Shown here: one piece after another, positions 1 to 9,623 of the stretch | Position numbering within the stretch: position 1 is the first letter of the stretch | Layout of the letters: each line of letters starts with the position of its first letter | Source: an uncultured Alphaproteobacteria bacterium | Lineage (GTDB): Bacteria; Pseudomonadota; Alphaproteobacteria; SP197 | DNA: 64,000 nucleotides | Assembly: GCA_943787175.1 (NCBI GenBank) | Contig: CALSLK010000032.1 | Location: 1 to 64,000, forward strand | Reading direction: 5' to 3' | Notes under the pieces: model-generated | The model's database searches: none | What the model was told of the DNA's origin: nothing | The model's input: only the letters and a program-made list of their open reading frames with translations | Program-made: the position numbers and the translations under genes

Positions 1-225
1 GATGCCCATGCCCAGCACAACCTCGGCGTCATGTGCGAAAGAGCCTTTGGCGTGCCACAGGACTATCCGGAGGCTATGAAGTGGTACCGGCTTGCCGCTG
101 ACCAGGGCTTTTCTGATGCCCGTGCCTCTCTCAATGCGATGTACTTCTCCGGTAAGGGCGTTCCAGAGAACTCACCGAGGCGGTGAAGTGATATTTCCTA
201 CTGCTGAGAAGGGCCTTACGCTCAC
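1..225 (+). pseudogene. SEL1-like repeat protein, 3' end, degraded
   Basis: The window opens inside a reading frame that ends at a TGA at 184-186. It contains typical SEL1/TPR-like repeat signatures: a LGVMCE helix start, an A-x-KWYRLAADQG helix, then a second repeat start with YFSGKGVP. After GVPEN the homologous next repeat (TEAVK, then YFL, then AEKGL) continues in another frame, and its conserved Trp codon reads TGA. The tail therefore has at least two frame lesions and one nonsense change. SEL1 proteins are solenoid scaffolds, often periplasmic. The partner of this one cannot be known because the 5' part lies outside the window. Confidence 0.7.
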
Positions 226-393
226 TGATGGCTCCGATAGTCCTCCCCCCCACTCTCAATAAACCTCATAACCATCATACCAGAAAACGCGATAGTCCGT
301 CTCATTTGGGCCGTGTTCCCCTGCATTGTGGATAATTCGAGCACCCCATAAAGCTCTCACCCGTTCGGCTATTGGTACGCTCGATCAGCGTAC

Positions 394-420
394 TGAATAG
401 CCCCTAGATTGCTAGACGCC
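394..420 (+). repeat. left terminal inverted repeat of the IS3-family element
   Basis: This 27-bp sequence begins TGAATAGCCCC and ends CTAGACGCC. It matches the reverse complement of 1585-1611 with three mismatches. The TG start is usual for IS3-family tips. Confidence 0.85.
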
Positions 421-451
421 TTCTTTCCTAATTTTGAGGCAGGAGGCCATC

Positions 452-721
452 ATGGGCACAGCTCAGTTTCAGCGACGATTTCAAACGGGACGCGGTGGCT
501 CAGATCACCGAGCGGGGTTACCCGGTTGCGGAAGTATCGAGCGCGCTGGGTGTCAGCCAGCATTCGCTCTACGCCTGGAAGAGGAAGTTCTCGAAGGCTT
601 CCGGCGGCGAGTGATCAAGGCTGTCGAGATCCGACGTCTGAAGAGCGAGCTGGCGAGGGTGACCGAGGAGCGCGACATCCTAAAAAAAGCCACCGCGTAT
701 TTCGCCAGGGATGCAAAGTGA
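452..721 (+). pseudogene. IS3-family OrfA (helix-turn-helix), two internal frameshifts
   Basis: The start is ATG 452 behind an AGGAGG ribosome-binding site at 441-446. The family product is a small HTH protein with a C-terminal leucine-zipper-like segment. The HTH part (DFKRDAVAQITERG, then VSSALGVSQHSLYAWKRKF) is read from about 468 to 612. The start codon and the C-terminal part (EIRRLKSELARVTEERDILK) lie in a different frame. One extra T near 467 and one lost base near 612 would restore a single frame. The frame ends at 721 and overlaps orfB. The A7G slippery run near its end gives an OrfAB fusion in intact relatives. Confidence 0.75.
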
Positions 722-1593
722 GATACGCGTTCGTCGCCGGGCATCGTCCGGTGTTTTCGGTGCGGGCGATGTGCCGCTGCCTGTGCATCCATCCGAGCGG
801 CTTCTATGCCTGGCGCAAGAACCCGCTGAGCAAGCGGGCGCGTGAAGACGCTCGCCAGACCGAGCTGATCCGGAAGGCGTGGAAGGAGAGTGGCAAGGTG
901 TATGGCTATCGCAAGCTCCATGATGACCTGCTGGACCAGGGCGAGACGTGCTGCCCGAACCGCGTTGCACGGTTGGCCGGACTTGCCGGCATCAAGGCGC
1001 AGATCGGCTACAAGCGCCGGCCTGGCACCTATGGCGGCAAGCCGTCCGTGGTCGTCGACAACACGCTGGACCGGCAGTTCGATGTGGAAGCACCAGACAG
1101 GGTCTGGGTGACAGACATCACCTATATCAGGACGCTGGAAGGCTTCGCCTATCTGGCCGTCGTGATCGATCTCTACTCCCGTCGCGTCGTCGGTTGGTCC
1201 ATGCAGAGCCGTCAGACGACAGACGTTGTCCTGCAGGCATTGCTCATGGCGGTGTGGCGTAGGAAGCCGAAGAGCAAGGTGCTCATCCACTCAGACCAGG
1301 GCTCCCAGTTCACCAGTATGGACTGGGCGTCATTCCTGAAGCATCACAATCTGGAACACTCGATGAGCCGGCGCGGGAACTGCCACGACAATGCCGTGGC
1401 CGAGAGCTTCTTCAACCTGCTCAAACGCGAACGGATACGGCGCAGAACCTACAAAACCCGAGCCGAGGCCAGGCAGGATGTGTTCGACTACATCGAGATG
1501 TTCTACAATCCAAAGCGCAAGCATGTGAGGAACGGGATGTTGTCACCCGTCGAGTTCGAACGGCAGCAGAAAATGAAAACCCGGGGCGTCTAG
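718..1593 (+). CDS. IS3-family transposase OrfB (DDE integrase catalytic domain)
   Basis: This is the catalytic half of the IS3-family transposase, about 290 residues. It starts at GTG 718 if translated alone, or is joined to OrfA by -1 frameshifting at 682-689. The N-terminal part is an HTH_21-like region (GYRKLHDDLL). The rve integrase core follows, with the DDE residues visible: D in WVTDITYI, D in IHSDQGSQFTS, and E in DNAVAESFFNLLKRE. The C-terminal YNPKRKH and SPVEFE segments are family hallmarks. The frame is intact. Activity depends on OrfA, which is frameshifted here. Confidence 0.9.
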   Translation: MRYAFVAGHRPVFSVRAMCRCLCIHPSGFYAWRKNPLSKRAREDARQTELIRKAWKESGKVYGYRKLHDDLLDQGETCCPNRVARLAGLAGIKAQIGYKRRPGTYGGKPSVVVDNTLDRQFDVEAPDRVWVTDITYIRTLEGFAYLAVVIDLYSRRVVGWSMQSRQTTDVVLQALLMAVWRRKPKSKVLIHSDQGSQFTSMDWASFLKHHNLEHSMSRRGNCHDNAVAESFFNLLKRERIRRRTYKTRAEARQDVFDYIEMFYNPKRKHVRNGMLSPVEFERQQKMKTRGV

Positions 1594-1611
1594 AAAACTC
1601 GGGGCTATTCA
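1585..1611 (-). repeat. right terminal inverted repeat of the IS3-family element
   Basis: The reverse complement begins TGAATAGCCCC and pairs with 394-420. It overlaps the last codons of orfB (stop at 1591-1593), as is usual in compact IS3 elements. Confidence 0.85.
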
Positions 1612-1639
1612 GTGTGCTGCTGGTACTGATCGCCTGACG

Positions 1640-2409
1640 TCAGACTTCCCAGCGGCGCCCGACAAGCTGGGCGCCACCGTCGATAGGGATAGAACACCAC
1701 CCGTGATCCAGTCCGCCTGCCGGTGACAGCAGATACGTCACAAGCTGGGCGACCTCCCGTGCGGCTCGCCCCAGCGCGGTACGGGAAGGCTGATGGATGC
1801 GCGTGGCACCGCTTTCACTCTCGTCATACTGCGCGATGCCCTCGGTCATGACCGGGCCCTGGGCCGACGGCATTGACCAGAATGCCGTGCTCACCCCATT
1901 CCAGCGCCAGCGTGCGGGTCAGGTTGACGACGGCGGCGCGCGCCGCTGCGGCATGGGCGAACCGCTCCATGGCATCGATATGGGCAAAGACGATGTTGAC
2001 GATGCGCGCCGGGGTCGCCGCCTCGCGATGCGCCTCGGGCAAAGGCGGCCGACATCTGCCACGTGCCCTGGACGTTGAGGTCCATGACGGCGCGGAAGCC
2101 GTTGGCGGAGATATCTTCTGCCTTGGAGGCGAACTGTCCGCCGGCATTGTTCACCAGGTGATCCGGCAGGCCCCGCTCGGCGGCGATGCTGTCCCATGAC
2201 ATCCAGGACGGCATCGTTGTCGCGGATGTTGAGCACATAGCTGGCCGCGTCGATGCCCTGTTCGCGCAGTTTGTCGCAGGCGATCCTGCAGACACGTCCT
2301 CACGCCGGGCCGCAAGGGTGACTCGGGCGCCCAGGGAGCCCAGTTCCAGGGCGCAGCCGTAACCGATCCCGGTTCCGCCGCCCGTGATGAGGGCGTGGGT
2401 GCCGGCCAT
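1640..2409 (-). pseudogene. short-chain dehydrogenase/reductase, multiply frameshifted
   Basis: The N-terminus MAGTHALITGGGTGIG is a classical SDR nucleotide-binding start (TGxxxGIG), and LVNNAGG (NNAG motif) follows. The later parts (VNLTRTLALEWGEHGI, then PIDGGAQLVG) sit in other frames, so at least three to four indels break the gene. Reconstructed length is about 255 residues, normal for a classical SDR such as an enoyl/dienoyl-CoA or 3-oxoacyl reductase. Its ATG overlaps the stop of the upstream acyl-CoA synthetase (TGATG at 2407-2411), so the two formed one operon. Whether the indels are real or sequencing errors cannot be decided from the sequence. Confidence 0.75.
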
Positions 2410-4612
2410 CAGGCCCGGTGCGAAGATCGACGACTGCGGTCATGACGCGGGTTTCCCCAGATCGGATCAGCGCGTCCACGGCGACGACGCCCATGCTCCG
2501 TGTCGGGCGCACGAGGAGCGGATTCACGTCGAGTTCCATGAAGTTTGTCGGCCTGGGCCTCGGCGTAGGCGGCGACCGACAGCGCGGCATCGCACAGCGC
2601 CTCGAGGTCGCCCGGCGGGCGCCCGCGAAACCCGTCGAGCGAGCGGGAATCCCTTCAGGGTCGACAAGGCCTGGTCAACCTCGTCCCTGGTCGTGGGGAG
2701 CAGGAGCGTGGTGGCATCGTGCAACAGTTCGGTCAGGATGCCGCCGGACCCAAGGACAAGCCCCAGCCCCAGGGTCGCGTCGCGCTTGATGCCGATGATG
2801 ATCTTCGGCGACCGCGTCGCTCACCATGGCTTCGACGAGAAGCTGGTCAACGCCCGGCAGGGCGAGGATCGCCGACGCCGCGTCCGCGACCTCCTGTGAC
2901 GTCCGGCAAGATTGATGGCCACCGCGCCCAGCTCGGACTTGTGCGCCAGACTGCTGCCATGTCCCTTCACGACCACCGGGGAACCCAGCTCGTTTCCTCG
3001 CGGCCTGCACGGCCTCATCGACATCGTCTCGCAGAGCGTGCAGACCGGGGAATCTCCAGGCCGAAAGGCGGCGAGCGCCTGCTTGCTGGCTCTGTTCGTC
3101 AAGCGTGGCTATCGGGAACGAGGTCGCCGCAAGGGATCAGCCGGGCGTCCGGGCCGCCCCTGGCTCTCGAGCTCCTCGCGGCGTTGCGCGCGTATCGTGC
3201 CGCCTGCCCGATGCAGGAAAAGGCGTCTTCCATGCCCTGGAGCGGGATGATGTTGTTGGCAACCAGCATCTCGCGAATACGGTTCGGGCGCGCCTTCCGG
3301 CAGGTTGGTGATCACGTAACAGGGCAGGTCCGTGGCCGCGCGAACATCCAGCATGGCCTCAGCCGCCGGGTCGTAGCTGGGCGTCTCCACCTTGGGAGCG
3401 GAAAGTTCACGATCAGTGCAGCTCGCGTCGCTGGGCTGCTGCAGCAGTGGTGATGAGCGATCGCGCCTGCGCCTCGCGGTCGCCCCACTGTTCCATCGTG
3501 ACATCCAGCGGATTTGCTGGCCGTGGCAATGCCAGGAATGACGGCAGTCCACGGCTTCGCGCACCTCTGGCTGTGAGTGGGGGCAGCTCGACGCCGAAAC
3601 GTTCGGCCAGAGTCTGCGCAGTAGCCGGAATCCGTGCCCGAACAGGTCTCGATCATCAAGCGGTTGCCCCCGGGCATGCCCCTGAAGGCGAGCATCTTGC
3701 TCATCTCCAGGAGCTCGGGGAACGTGTTGACCGAGATGATGCCCAGGCGGCGGAAGAAGGCTTCGTATAGCTCCGGCGAGCCTGCCAGAGAGCCGGTATG
3801 TGCCAGGGCGAGCTCCTGTCCCGCCTTCGAGACGCCCGCCTTGAGCGCGACAAGCGGTCTTGCCCTGGTTGAACGCCCGGGTCGCGGCACGGGCGAAGGC
3901 CGGCGCATCCTTCAGGCCTTCGATGTAGAGCAGGATGGCGTCGACACGCGGATCGTCGGCCACGGCCTCGATGGCGTCCGCGATGTCGGTGACCGACTGG
4001 TTGCCCATGCTCAAGAGATGGCTGACAGCCACAGAACGCTCGCTCATCACCATGTTGCCGATGATCGTGCCGCTTTGCGCGATCAGCGCGACCCCGTGTT
4101 CCGGCCGGTCGAGGCCCAGAGCCCCTGGGTCAGCGCGACGGGGACACCGTCGAGATAGTTGACCACGCCGATACAGTTAGGGACCGACCAGACGCCATGG
4201 GCCCTGCCGCCTCGATCAAAGGCGTTGTTCCAGGGTACTGGTCGCCGGTCTCGGAAAACCCGGCCGTGTAGAGGACGGCCCCGGCGGCGCCGAGCTATCC
4301 CTGCAGTTCTCGCGCACGACCTCGATGCTGAACGCTCGGTCGAGACCGCGATCCACGCCGCATCCGGCGGACCGCGGGCAGATCAGAGACTACGATCTTG
4401 ACGCAAGCGACGCCCGAGAGTTCCTCGCGTGTGGGATGGACGGCGATAGATCGTCGCCCGTGCAAAGCCCAGGGCCCGACAGTAGTCGATGCCGCTGGCA
4501 TGCCGCCGCGCCGCCGATAAACGCGATGGAGCGCGCATTGATCGAGGCGCCGGAGGTTGTCCTGGCGGACCTTGCGTGCGGCATCTGCATGTGAGTCAGG
4601 CAAGGCGTTCAC
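2409..4612 (-). pseudogene. NDP-forming acyl-CoA synthetase (CoA-binding plus ATP-grasp), multiply frameshifted
   Basis: Fragments in all three minus frames line up as one protein of about 730 residues. First comes a CoA-binding start (ARSIAFIGG), then a succinyl-CoA-ligase-like part (ADAIEAVADDPRVDAILLYIEGLKDA cut by shifts, ELALAHTGSLAGS). The ATP-grasp half follows (GSPVVVKGHGSSLAHKSELGAV) and the C-terminal ELDVNPLLV. The family (acetyl-CoA synthetase ADP-forming / Pat-like) activates carboxylic acids to CoA thioesters. The start is taken as GTG 4612 and the end as the TGA at 2409-2411. More than ten frame changes are needed. The gene lies between the acyl-CoA dehydrogenase and the SDR on the same strand, which fits a carboxylate or acyl-CoA degradation operon. 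Confidence 0.75.
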
Positions 4613-4769
4613 GGTCTAGGCCTTTCTCAGCGCGGTTTGGCGTTGTCGCACTTGGAATCGTTGAATTCCTGGAGGGTCGTGGGATCGTGCGTTGGCCACT
4701 CGGGTGCTCTAGCGCGCTACATCGTAGGTGCAGTGCGCAGCCATCGGGGAAGGGGAAACTGTGACGGAT

Positions 4770-5955
4770 TCAATCCCAGCCGGTGTACATGTCGAGGCCG
4801 CGCTTTCCTGACCTGGCCGCCGATCACCATTTTCTGGATCTCGGAGGTGCCCTCCCAGATGCGTTCCAGGCGCACATCCCGGGTGAGGCGTTCGACCGGG
4901 TTCTCGCACATGGTGCCGCGGCCGCCGAAGATCTGCACGGCCTTGTCGACCACCCGGAAACCGGCCTCCGAGCAGAACAGCTTGATGGCACTGGCCTTGG
5001 CATGCGCCTGTCTTGCGGTCCAGGCCGCCATCGATCTCCTGAGCGACGCGATAGAGCATCGACTTCCCGGCCATGATGTCGGTCGCCATCTCGGCCAGCA
5101 TGAACTCCACGGCCTGGAAGTGGATGATGGTCTGGCCGAACTGCTCACGCTCCTTGCGCCCAGCCGAGCGCCAGCTCGCTGGCCCGGACCGCCATGCCGA
5201 TGCTGCGGGCCGCGATGGCAAGGCGCGCTTCGACAAACCAGTCCTTGGTGAGCTCGTATCCCTTGCCGACATCGCCCAGAATCTGGGTGGCGGGAACCCG
5301 CATGTCCTCGATATCAAGTTCGGGGTGCCCGTGGCCCGAGCGTTGGGCAAAGCGGGGCAGGCGGCGGACGTTGAAACCCGGCGTGCCCTTTGTCGATCAG
5401 GAAACAGCGTCGGGCCTGAGTGGAATCACCGTCGACCACCGTCGTCAAGCAGATTGAGATCGGCGAACTCGGCGTTGCTGGCAAAACACTTCTCGCCGTT
5501 GATGACGTAGTGATTGCCGTCGAGCGAGGCGGTGGTCTTCACGCCGCCGGCATCCGACCCTGCCGTCGGTTCCGACGTGCAGAACGACGTGCTGAGCTCA
5601 CCGCGGCACGCCGGGATAAGGTACCTCTCGATCTGCTCTGGCGCTGCCGTACTGCAGGCAGACCGGCGGCTGCCAGACGCGCCCCCACAGAGGCGTTGGT
5701 CGCCTTGCCGACTTCCTCGTTGACGATGCATTGCTGCACGATCGTCATTTCCTGGCCGCCGTATTCCTTCTTGTGGTTGATGGCGTTGAGCTGCAGGCCG
5801 CGGACTGCCTGGCGAATCGCGGCTTCGGTCTCGCTCGGGGAGGCATGATCGTTTGTGTCGAGCTCTTCCTCGTGTGGGAAAGAGGTGGTTTTCCGCCAGT
5901 TCGCGCGCGCGCTCGCGAACGTCCATGGTCGTCGGCATGTCAGGCCCATGTCCAT
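4770..5955 (-). pseudogene. acyl-CoA dehydrogenase, multiply frameshifted
   Basis: ATG 5955 follows a GGGAGAG ribosome-binding site and gives MDMGL. Recognisable parts are RERARELAENHLFPHEEELD, then FCTSEPTAGSDAGGVKTTA (the conserved acyl-CoA dehydrogenase SEPxAGSD signature), then INGEKCFASNA, then REQFGQTI (QFG motif) and near the end RIWEGTSEIQ. The last part restores to a C-terminus MYTGWD followed by a stop at 4770-4772. Reconstructed length is about 395 residues, standard for this FAD flavoprotein of beta-oxidation-type pathways. Several indels separate the parts. It is divergent from the TetR gene at 6051. Confidence 0.8.
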
Positions 5956-6000
5956 GCTGTCTCTCCCCAGTCGGTTCGCGCTTGGCGAAACCAGACTTTC

Positions 6001-6027
6001 TTTTGCATAATGTGGAGTTATGTAAAA
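6001..6027. promoter_or_regulatory. candidate TetR operator palindrome
   Basis: TTTTGCATAA and TTATGTAAAA form an inverted repeat with 10-bp arms, one mismatch and a 7-bp spacer. It lies in the short divergent region between the acyl-CoA dehydrogenase start (5955) and the TetR start (6051). Placement and size fit a TetR-family operator controlling both genes. No binding data are available. Confidence 0.55.
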
Positions 6028-6050
6028 ACGAGACCGAGCGCAGCTTGTCA

Positions 6051-6649
6051 ATGCCACGGGTCGTCGACCACCAGCAACGCAAGGCCATGATCGCGAATGC
6101 CGCATGCCTGGTCATTGCCCGCGACGGGCTGGAATGCCGTCACGCTGGCCGATGTCGGGCGTCGAGGCCGACTGCACCACGGGAACCATCACCCACTACT
6201 TCCGTGACAAAGAGGAGGTGCTGACGGCTGCACTGGACCACGCCATCGAAACCATGAATGCCCGCATGGTGCGCCGCCTCAAGAAAGAACCCCGAAGATG
6301 TCCTGGGTTTCCTCTGCGAGACACTTGCCCGCTGGGTCGTCAGCGGACGGGCCGAGACCAAGGTCTGGTACTGCTTCTGGTCGCGCGCCATGCACGACAA
6401 CCACCTGGCATTAAGCCAACGGTCAATGCACCTGCGATGGCGCGCCCGGGTCGGAGACCTGCTACTTGCGCCATGCAGACACGCGGCGAGATCGTCCTGC
6501 GCCACGACGCTCGAAGACGAGGCTGAGGCCCTTTGCGCCATGATCAACGGGCTTGGCCTGCGCGCCACCCTGGATCCCGGGGAATGGCCGGCTGTGCGCG
6601 ACAGGTGCGCCTGCTGGAGGACTACCTGTCGCGGCTTCAACCGGCCTGA
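6051..6649 (+). pseudogene. TetR-family transcriptional regulator, frameshifted
   Basis: ATG 6051 gives MPRVVDHQQRKAMIANAACLV, the first helix of a TetR DNA-binding domain. The HTH continues in a second frame with GTITHYFRDKEEVLTAALDHA, the typical TetR recognition end. The ligand-binding domain continues in a third frame (GFLCETLARWVVSGR, then MINGLGLRATLDP). The reconstructed protein is about 200 residues and ends at TGA 6647-6649. It overlaps the convergent hydrolase gene by 13 bp. By position it is the repressor of the divergent acyl-CoA gene set. The start codon is followed by conserved sequence, but the frame breaks near 6125 and again near 6295. Confidence 0.75.
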
Positions 6650-7509
6650 ACAAACGCGCGGGCGAAGGCCGCGACCGCTTGTGGACGCTCAAGCGGCATC
6701 ATGTGCGTTGCACTGGCAAGCTCGGCATAGTCATAGCCACCGGCATGGGCGAGTTCGATTGCGATCTGCGCAGGTGTTCCGGCATGGGCAAGGTCATTGC
6801 GTCCGGCAAGCATCAGGACGGGGCATCCGACCTGATCTGCGCGATCAAAGAGGCCGTCATCATGATTGGTCTCGTAGTACCGGCTCTCGGCCAATGGCGT
6901 ACAGCGCAGTTCAAAGCCCGTTTCGGTTTTGAGCAGGATTGATTCAGCAAGTTCCAGCGCGGCGCCTTCCTGGAAACATGAGAAGGCAGCACGGCCCTGA
7001 TACTTGGCTGCAAGCTCCTCAACGGAAGAAAACTTATCTTGGCGGCGCGCGGACCGTTCCGCCAACGCAATGCGGCCCGCTTCAAAGGCATCGCAAAGTG
7101 CGTGGCCTTGAGGCGGAGGAGCGGGCGGCTCCATCAGGACCAAATGTGAGAAGGTTCCGCGAGCACGTGTTTCCACGCGCAACGCTGCAAGCGCGGAAAT
7201 GGAATGAAAGAGGCCTGCAACGGGGCGTGCACCGAACAGCTCGGCAGCACCCAAGACCACCTCGGACATGTCCAGGTTCTGGCGTTCGGCATCAATACTC
7301 ATGGGGTCGCAGGGCGGGTTGCGACCGTGATGGCGCAAATCGAACGTGATGACATCAAACGCATCGCAAAGGGGTTCCCACATACGGCGGAACCCATCAA
7401 CGGCAAACCCGGTGCCGTGGCTGACCAGAAGACGAGGGCCTTCAGGGTTGCCGCGTTTGTGCAGAACGACTTGCGCGCCATCCGTGAGGGTAAGTGTTGC
7501 CACAGTCAT
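6637..7509 (-). CDS. alpha/beta hydrolase
   Basis: A 290-residue alpha/beta-hydrolase fold protein. The oxyanion strand region reads LLVSHGTGFAVD. The nucleophile elbow reads GLFHSIS, where the Ser after His replaces the textbook GxSxG. The acid is probably Asp in AGRNDLAHA, and the catalytic His is in ATHMMPLERP. There is no signal peptide, so it is probably cytoplasmic. It is the last gene of a six-gene minus-strand set, and its ATG overlaps the stop of the flavin monooxygenase (ATGA, 7506-7509). The pairing suggests it hydrolyses a product of the monooxygenase, for example an ester or ring-opening intermediate. The substrate is unknown. Confidence 0.8.
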   Translation of the reverse strand: MTVATLTLTDGAQVVLHKRGNPEGPRLLVSHGTGFAVDGFRRMWEPLCDAFDVITFDLRHHGRNPPCDPMSIDAERQNLDMSEVVLGAAELFGARPVAGLFHSISALAALRVETRARGTFSHLVLMEPPAPPPQGHALCDAFEAGRIALAERSARRQDKFSSVEELAAKYQGRAAFSCFQEGAALELAESILLKTETGFELRCTPLAESRYYETNHDDGLFDRADQVGCPVLMLAGRNDLAHAGTPAQIAIELAHAGGYDYAELASATHMMPLERPQAVAAFARAFVQAG

Positions 7510-8756
7510 GCTTGTGCCTTGCGGTTGAGGCTTTCGCGATCGAACCCGGCAAGGCGCTTGTAGCGCATGGCAATGTCCTGGAGTTCGTTGTTGCTGATGA
7601 TCTGATCGAGGTCATCAAAACCGTCAGGCGCGCGCTCTTCGACTATTTGCATGACCTGTTCAGGGCCTTGTCCGCGGTTTGCCCTGACGATTGCCGCAGT
7701 GGGTTCAAGGCGTTCGGTTTCGTATGCGAGCAGGGCGTCATCGACCCTGGAGTGGGTTTCCATGGCCAGGGTCAACGACTGGGCATCAAGGATTGCCTGC
7801 GAGGCACCGTTTGAGCCGATGGGATACATGGGGTGGGCCGCATCTCCCAACAGGGTGACGGGACCAAAGCTCCATTGCGGGACCGGATCACGGTCCACCA
7901 TGGGGTATTCCCAGATGTCGGTTGTTGCCTGAACCAGAGCGGGGATGTCGAGCCAATCGAAGGCCCAGTTCCCGAATTCGGGAAGGAACGTGGATGGATC
8001 TGCCCTGCGGTTCCAGTCTTCGCGCTGGAAGGCCTGCTGAGGATCGAACCGTAGTTCCGCCACCCAGTTGGTCAGAGAATGTCCACTTCTGAAGTGATCG
8101 CCCGATACGGGATAACAGACGAACTTCTGGTTGGCATGACCTGCCATGAACATGGATCGCCCGGTCAGAAAACAATCGCTCTCGCACATACCACGCCAGA
8201 GAATTGCGCCATTCCACATCGGCGGACCTTCGTCAGGATAGAAATGCGCACGCACGGCCGAGTGGATACCATCGGCTCCGATCACCAGGTCAGCCTTGCA
8301 GGTGTGTTTCAGCCCGGAGTTTTCACGGCTGACAAATTCCAGACCTGGCCGCGTTCCCTCGATATCGAGAGACCTGAGGTGATGGCCGGTCTGAACCGCA
8401 TCGAGCCCCAATCGGTTGCGAACCTCTTCAAGCAGGATGGCGTGCAATCTGCCGCGATGAATGGATATCTGTGGCCAGTCATAACCGGCCTCGAAACCGC
8501 GGGGTTCTCTCCAGATCTTCTGGCCGTGTTTGTTGAAATAGAGCAGTTCGGATGTGGCGATACCTGCCTCGAGCAGACGTTCCTGTAGTCCCAGATCGCT
8601 GAGCACGCGCACGGCGTGGGGAAGCAGGTTGATGCCAACGCCCAATTCCCGAAGTTGGGTAACCGATTCATGGATAACCGGGCTGTGCCCGGCCTTGTGC
8701 AGTGCGAGTGCTGTGACAAGGCCACCGATACCGGCGCCGACAATCACGATCTCCAC
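7506..8756 (-). CDS. FAD-dependent monooxygenase (aromatic hydroxylase type)
   Basis: A 416-residue group A flavoprotein monooxygenase. It shows the N-terminal Rossmann FAD motif VGAGIGGLVTALALHKAG, the DG motif DLVIGADGIHSAVR near residue 165, and the GD motif LLGDAAHPMYPIGSNGASQA near residue 295. This architecture matches salicylate hydroxylase/PhzS-like enzymes that use NAD(P)H and O2 on aromatic or enolic substrates. It sits 3 bp downstream of the creatininase-family gene and is coupled to the hydrolase downstream, so all three are probably co-transcribed. The real substrate cannot be inferred from sequence alone. Confidence 0.88.
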   Translation of the reverse strand: MEIVIVGAGIGGLVTALALHKAGHSPVIHESVTQLRELGVGINLLPHAVRVLSDLGLQERLLEAGIATSELLYFNKHGQKIWREPRGFEAGYDWPQISIHRGRLHAILLEEVRNRLGLDAVQTGHHLRSLDIEGTRPGLEFVSRENSGLKHTCKADLVIGADGIHSAVRAHFYPDEGPPMWNGAILWRGMCESDCFLTGRSMFMAGHANQKFVCYPVSGDHFRSGHSLTNWVAELRFDPQQAFQREDWNRRADPSTFLPEFGNWAFDWLDIPALVQATTDIWEYPMVDRDPVPQWSFGPVTLLGDAAHPMYPIGSNGASQAILDAQSLTLAMETHSRVDDALLAYETERLEPTAAIVRANRGQGPEQVMQIVEERAPDGFDDLDQIISNNELQDIAMRYKRLAGFDRESLNRKAQA

Positions 8757-8759
8757 GGG

Positions 8760-9563
8760 TCAGGATTCCAGATTGAAGTGCAGTTTCCTGTCAAACCCGG
8801 CCGCATCCGCGATGAGTTCTGAAAGCCTGGCCGCAAAATGATCCAGCAGAGTTTCACCCAATTCGGGCGTTGCATCCGCCGCGTTGCCGACGGCACCGGC
8901 GCGATTGAGGTCCTGTGCCTGCCAGGCGAAACCCAGGCTGCCGCCATGACCAAAACGTCGGTGGTGTGCCGCGAGATCGCGGGCACTCGAAGCAAAGTCT
9001 TCAGCCTTGTCCATTTTCACAGAACCGGGATGAAGCGCCAGCATGATGGAGGTCTCGGCCTGACCGCCGTGATGACCATGGCGGATCTCATCGGTATCCA
9101 TCACACCATCGGGCAGGGGCCAGCCGAGATAATTGGCCCGCACGACAAGCATGGCGTGGTACGCGCGCAGACGTTGTGCCACCAGGTCAACAATCTGGGG
9201 CTGACCGCCATGGGCATTGACGATGACCAGCTTGTGAATGCCGGAACGCGTCAGGGCAGCACCAATCTGGGTCCATGCGGCCAGAAGCGTTTCGGCCTCG
9301 TGACTGAGCGTGCCGGGAAAATCACCATGTTCCGTGCTCTCGCCGATTGCCTGGGTGGGTAGGATGACAGCAGTCACCCCGGCTTCAAGTCGCCCGCATG
9401 CGCGCGCGACAAGACCATCGGCGATCATCATGTCGGTGCCAAGTGGAAGGTGAGGGCCATGCTGTTCAATCGCGCCGACAGGAAGCACGGCAACGCAATG
9501 CTCGCCTGCAAGCGCAGCAAGATCGTCTGACGTCAGAGACGCCCATTGATGGAACTCAGCCAT
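8760..9563 (-). CDS. creatininase-family amidohydrolase
   Basis: A 267-residue creatininase-fold protein. The metal-binding set is visible: LPVGAIEQHGPHLPLGTD (Glu, His and Asp), the NAHGG motif, and GHHGGQAETS (Glu). Members hydrolyse cyclic amides (creatinine), formamides such as the FAPy deaminase relatives, or process mycofactocin. No mycofactocin genes are present. In this locus, next to a hydantoinase, a cyclic or linear amide substrate is the most economical guess. It is translated just upstream of the FAD monooxygenase with a 3-bp gap. Confidence 0.85.
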   Translation of the reverse strand: MAEFHQWASLTSDDLAALAGEHCVAVLPVGAIEQHGPHLPLGTDMMIADGLVARACGRLEAGVTAVILPTQAIGESTEHGDFPGTLSHEAETLLAAWTQIGAALTRSGIHKLVIVNAHGGQPQIVDLVAQRLRAYHAMLVVRANYLGWPLPDGVMDTDEIRHGHHGGQAETSIMLALHPGSVKMDKAEDFASSARDLAAHHRRFGHGGSLGFAWQAQDLNRAGAVGNAADATPELGETLLDHFAARLSELIADAAGFDRKLHFNLES

Positions 9564-9623
9564 GGAGAATGCTTAGAGCAAAATCCGGCTCAGGGGAACG
9601 TCATCGGCAATGTCGCACAGAGA

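Larger units (their letters stand above)
394..1611 (+). mobile_element. IS3-family insertion sequence with 27-bp inverted repeats
   Basis: The element is 1218 bp and is bounded by imperfect terminal inverted repeats that begin TGAATAGCCCC (24 of 27 positions match). It encodes orfA and orfB in the usual overlapping IS3 arrangement. Inside the overlap is an A7G run (682-689) suited to -1 programmed frameshifting. The flanks (GTAC on the left, GTGT on the right) do not form an obvious 3-4 bp target duplication. This may mean recombination after insertion or that the boundary is off by a base or two. orfA carries two compensating indels, so the copy may be inactive. Confidence 0.85.

Noticed and set aside
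553..1290. 245-residue open frame antisense to the IS transposase
   Set aside because: It is a shadow of orfB. No homology or ribosome-binding site, and the plus strand has the complete DDE domain.
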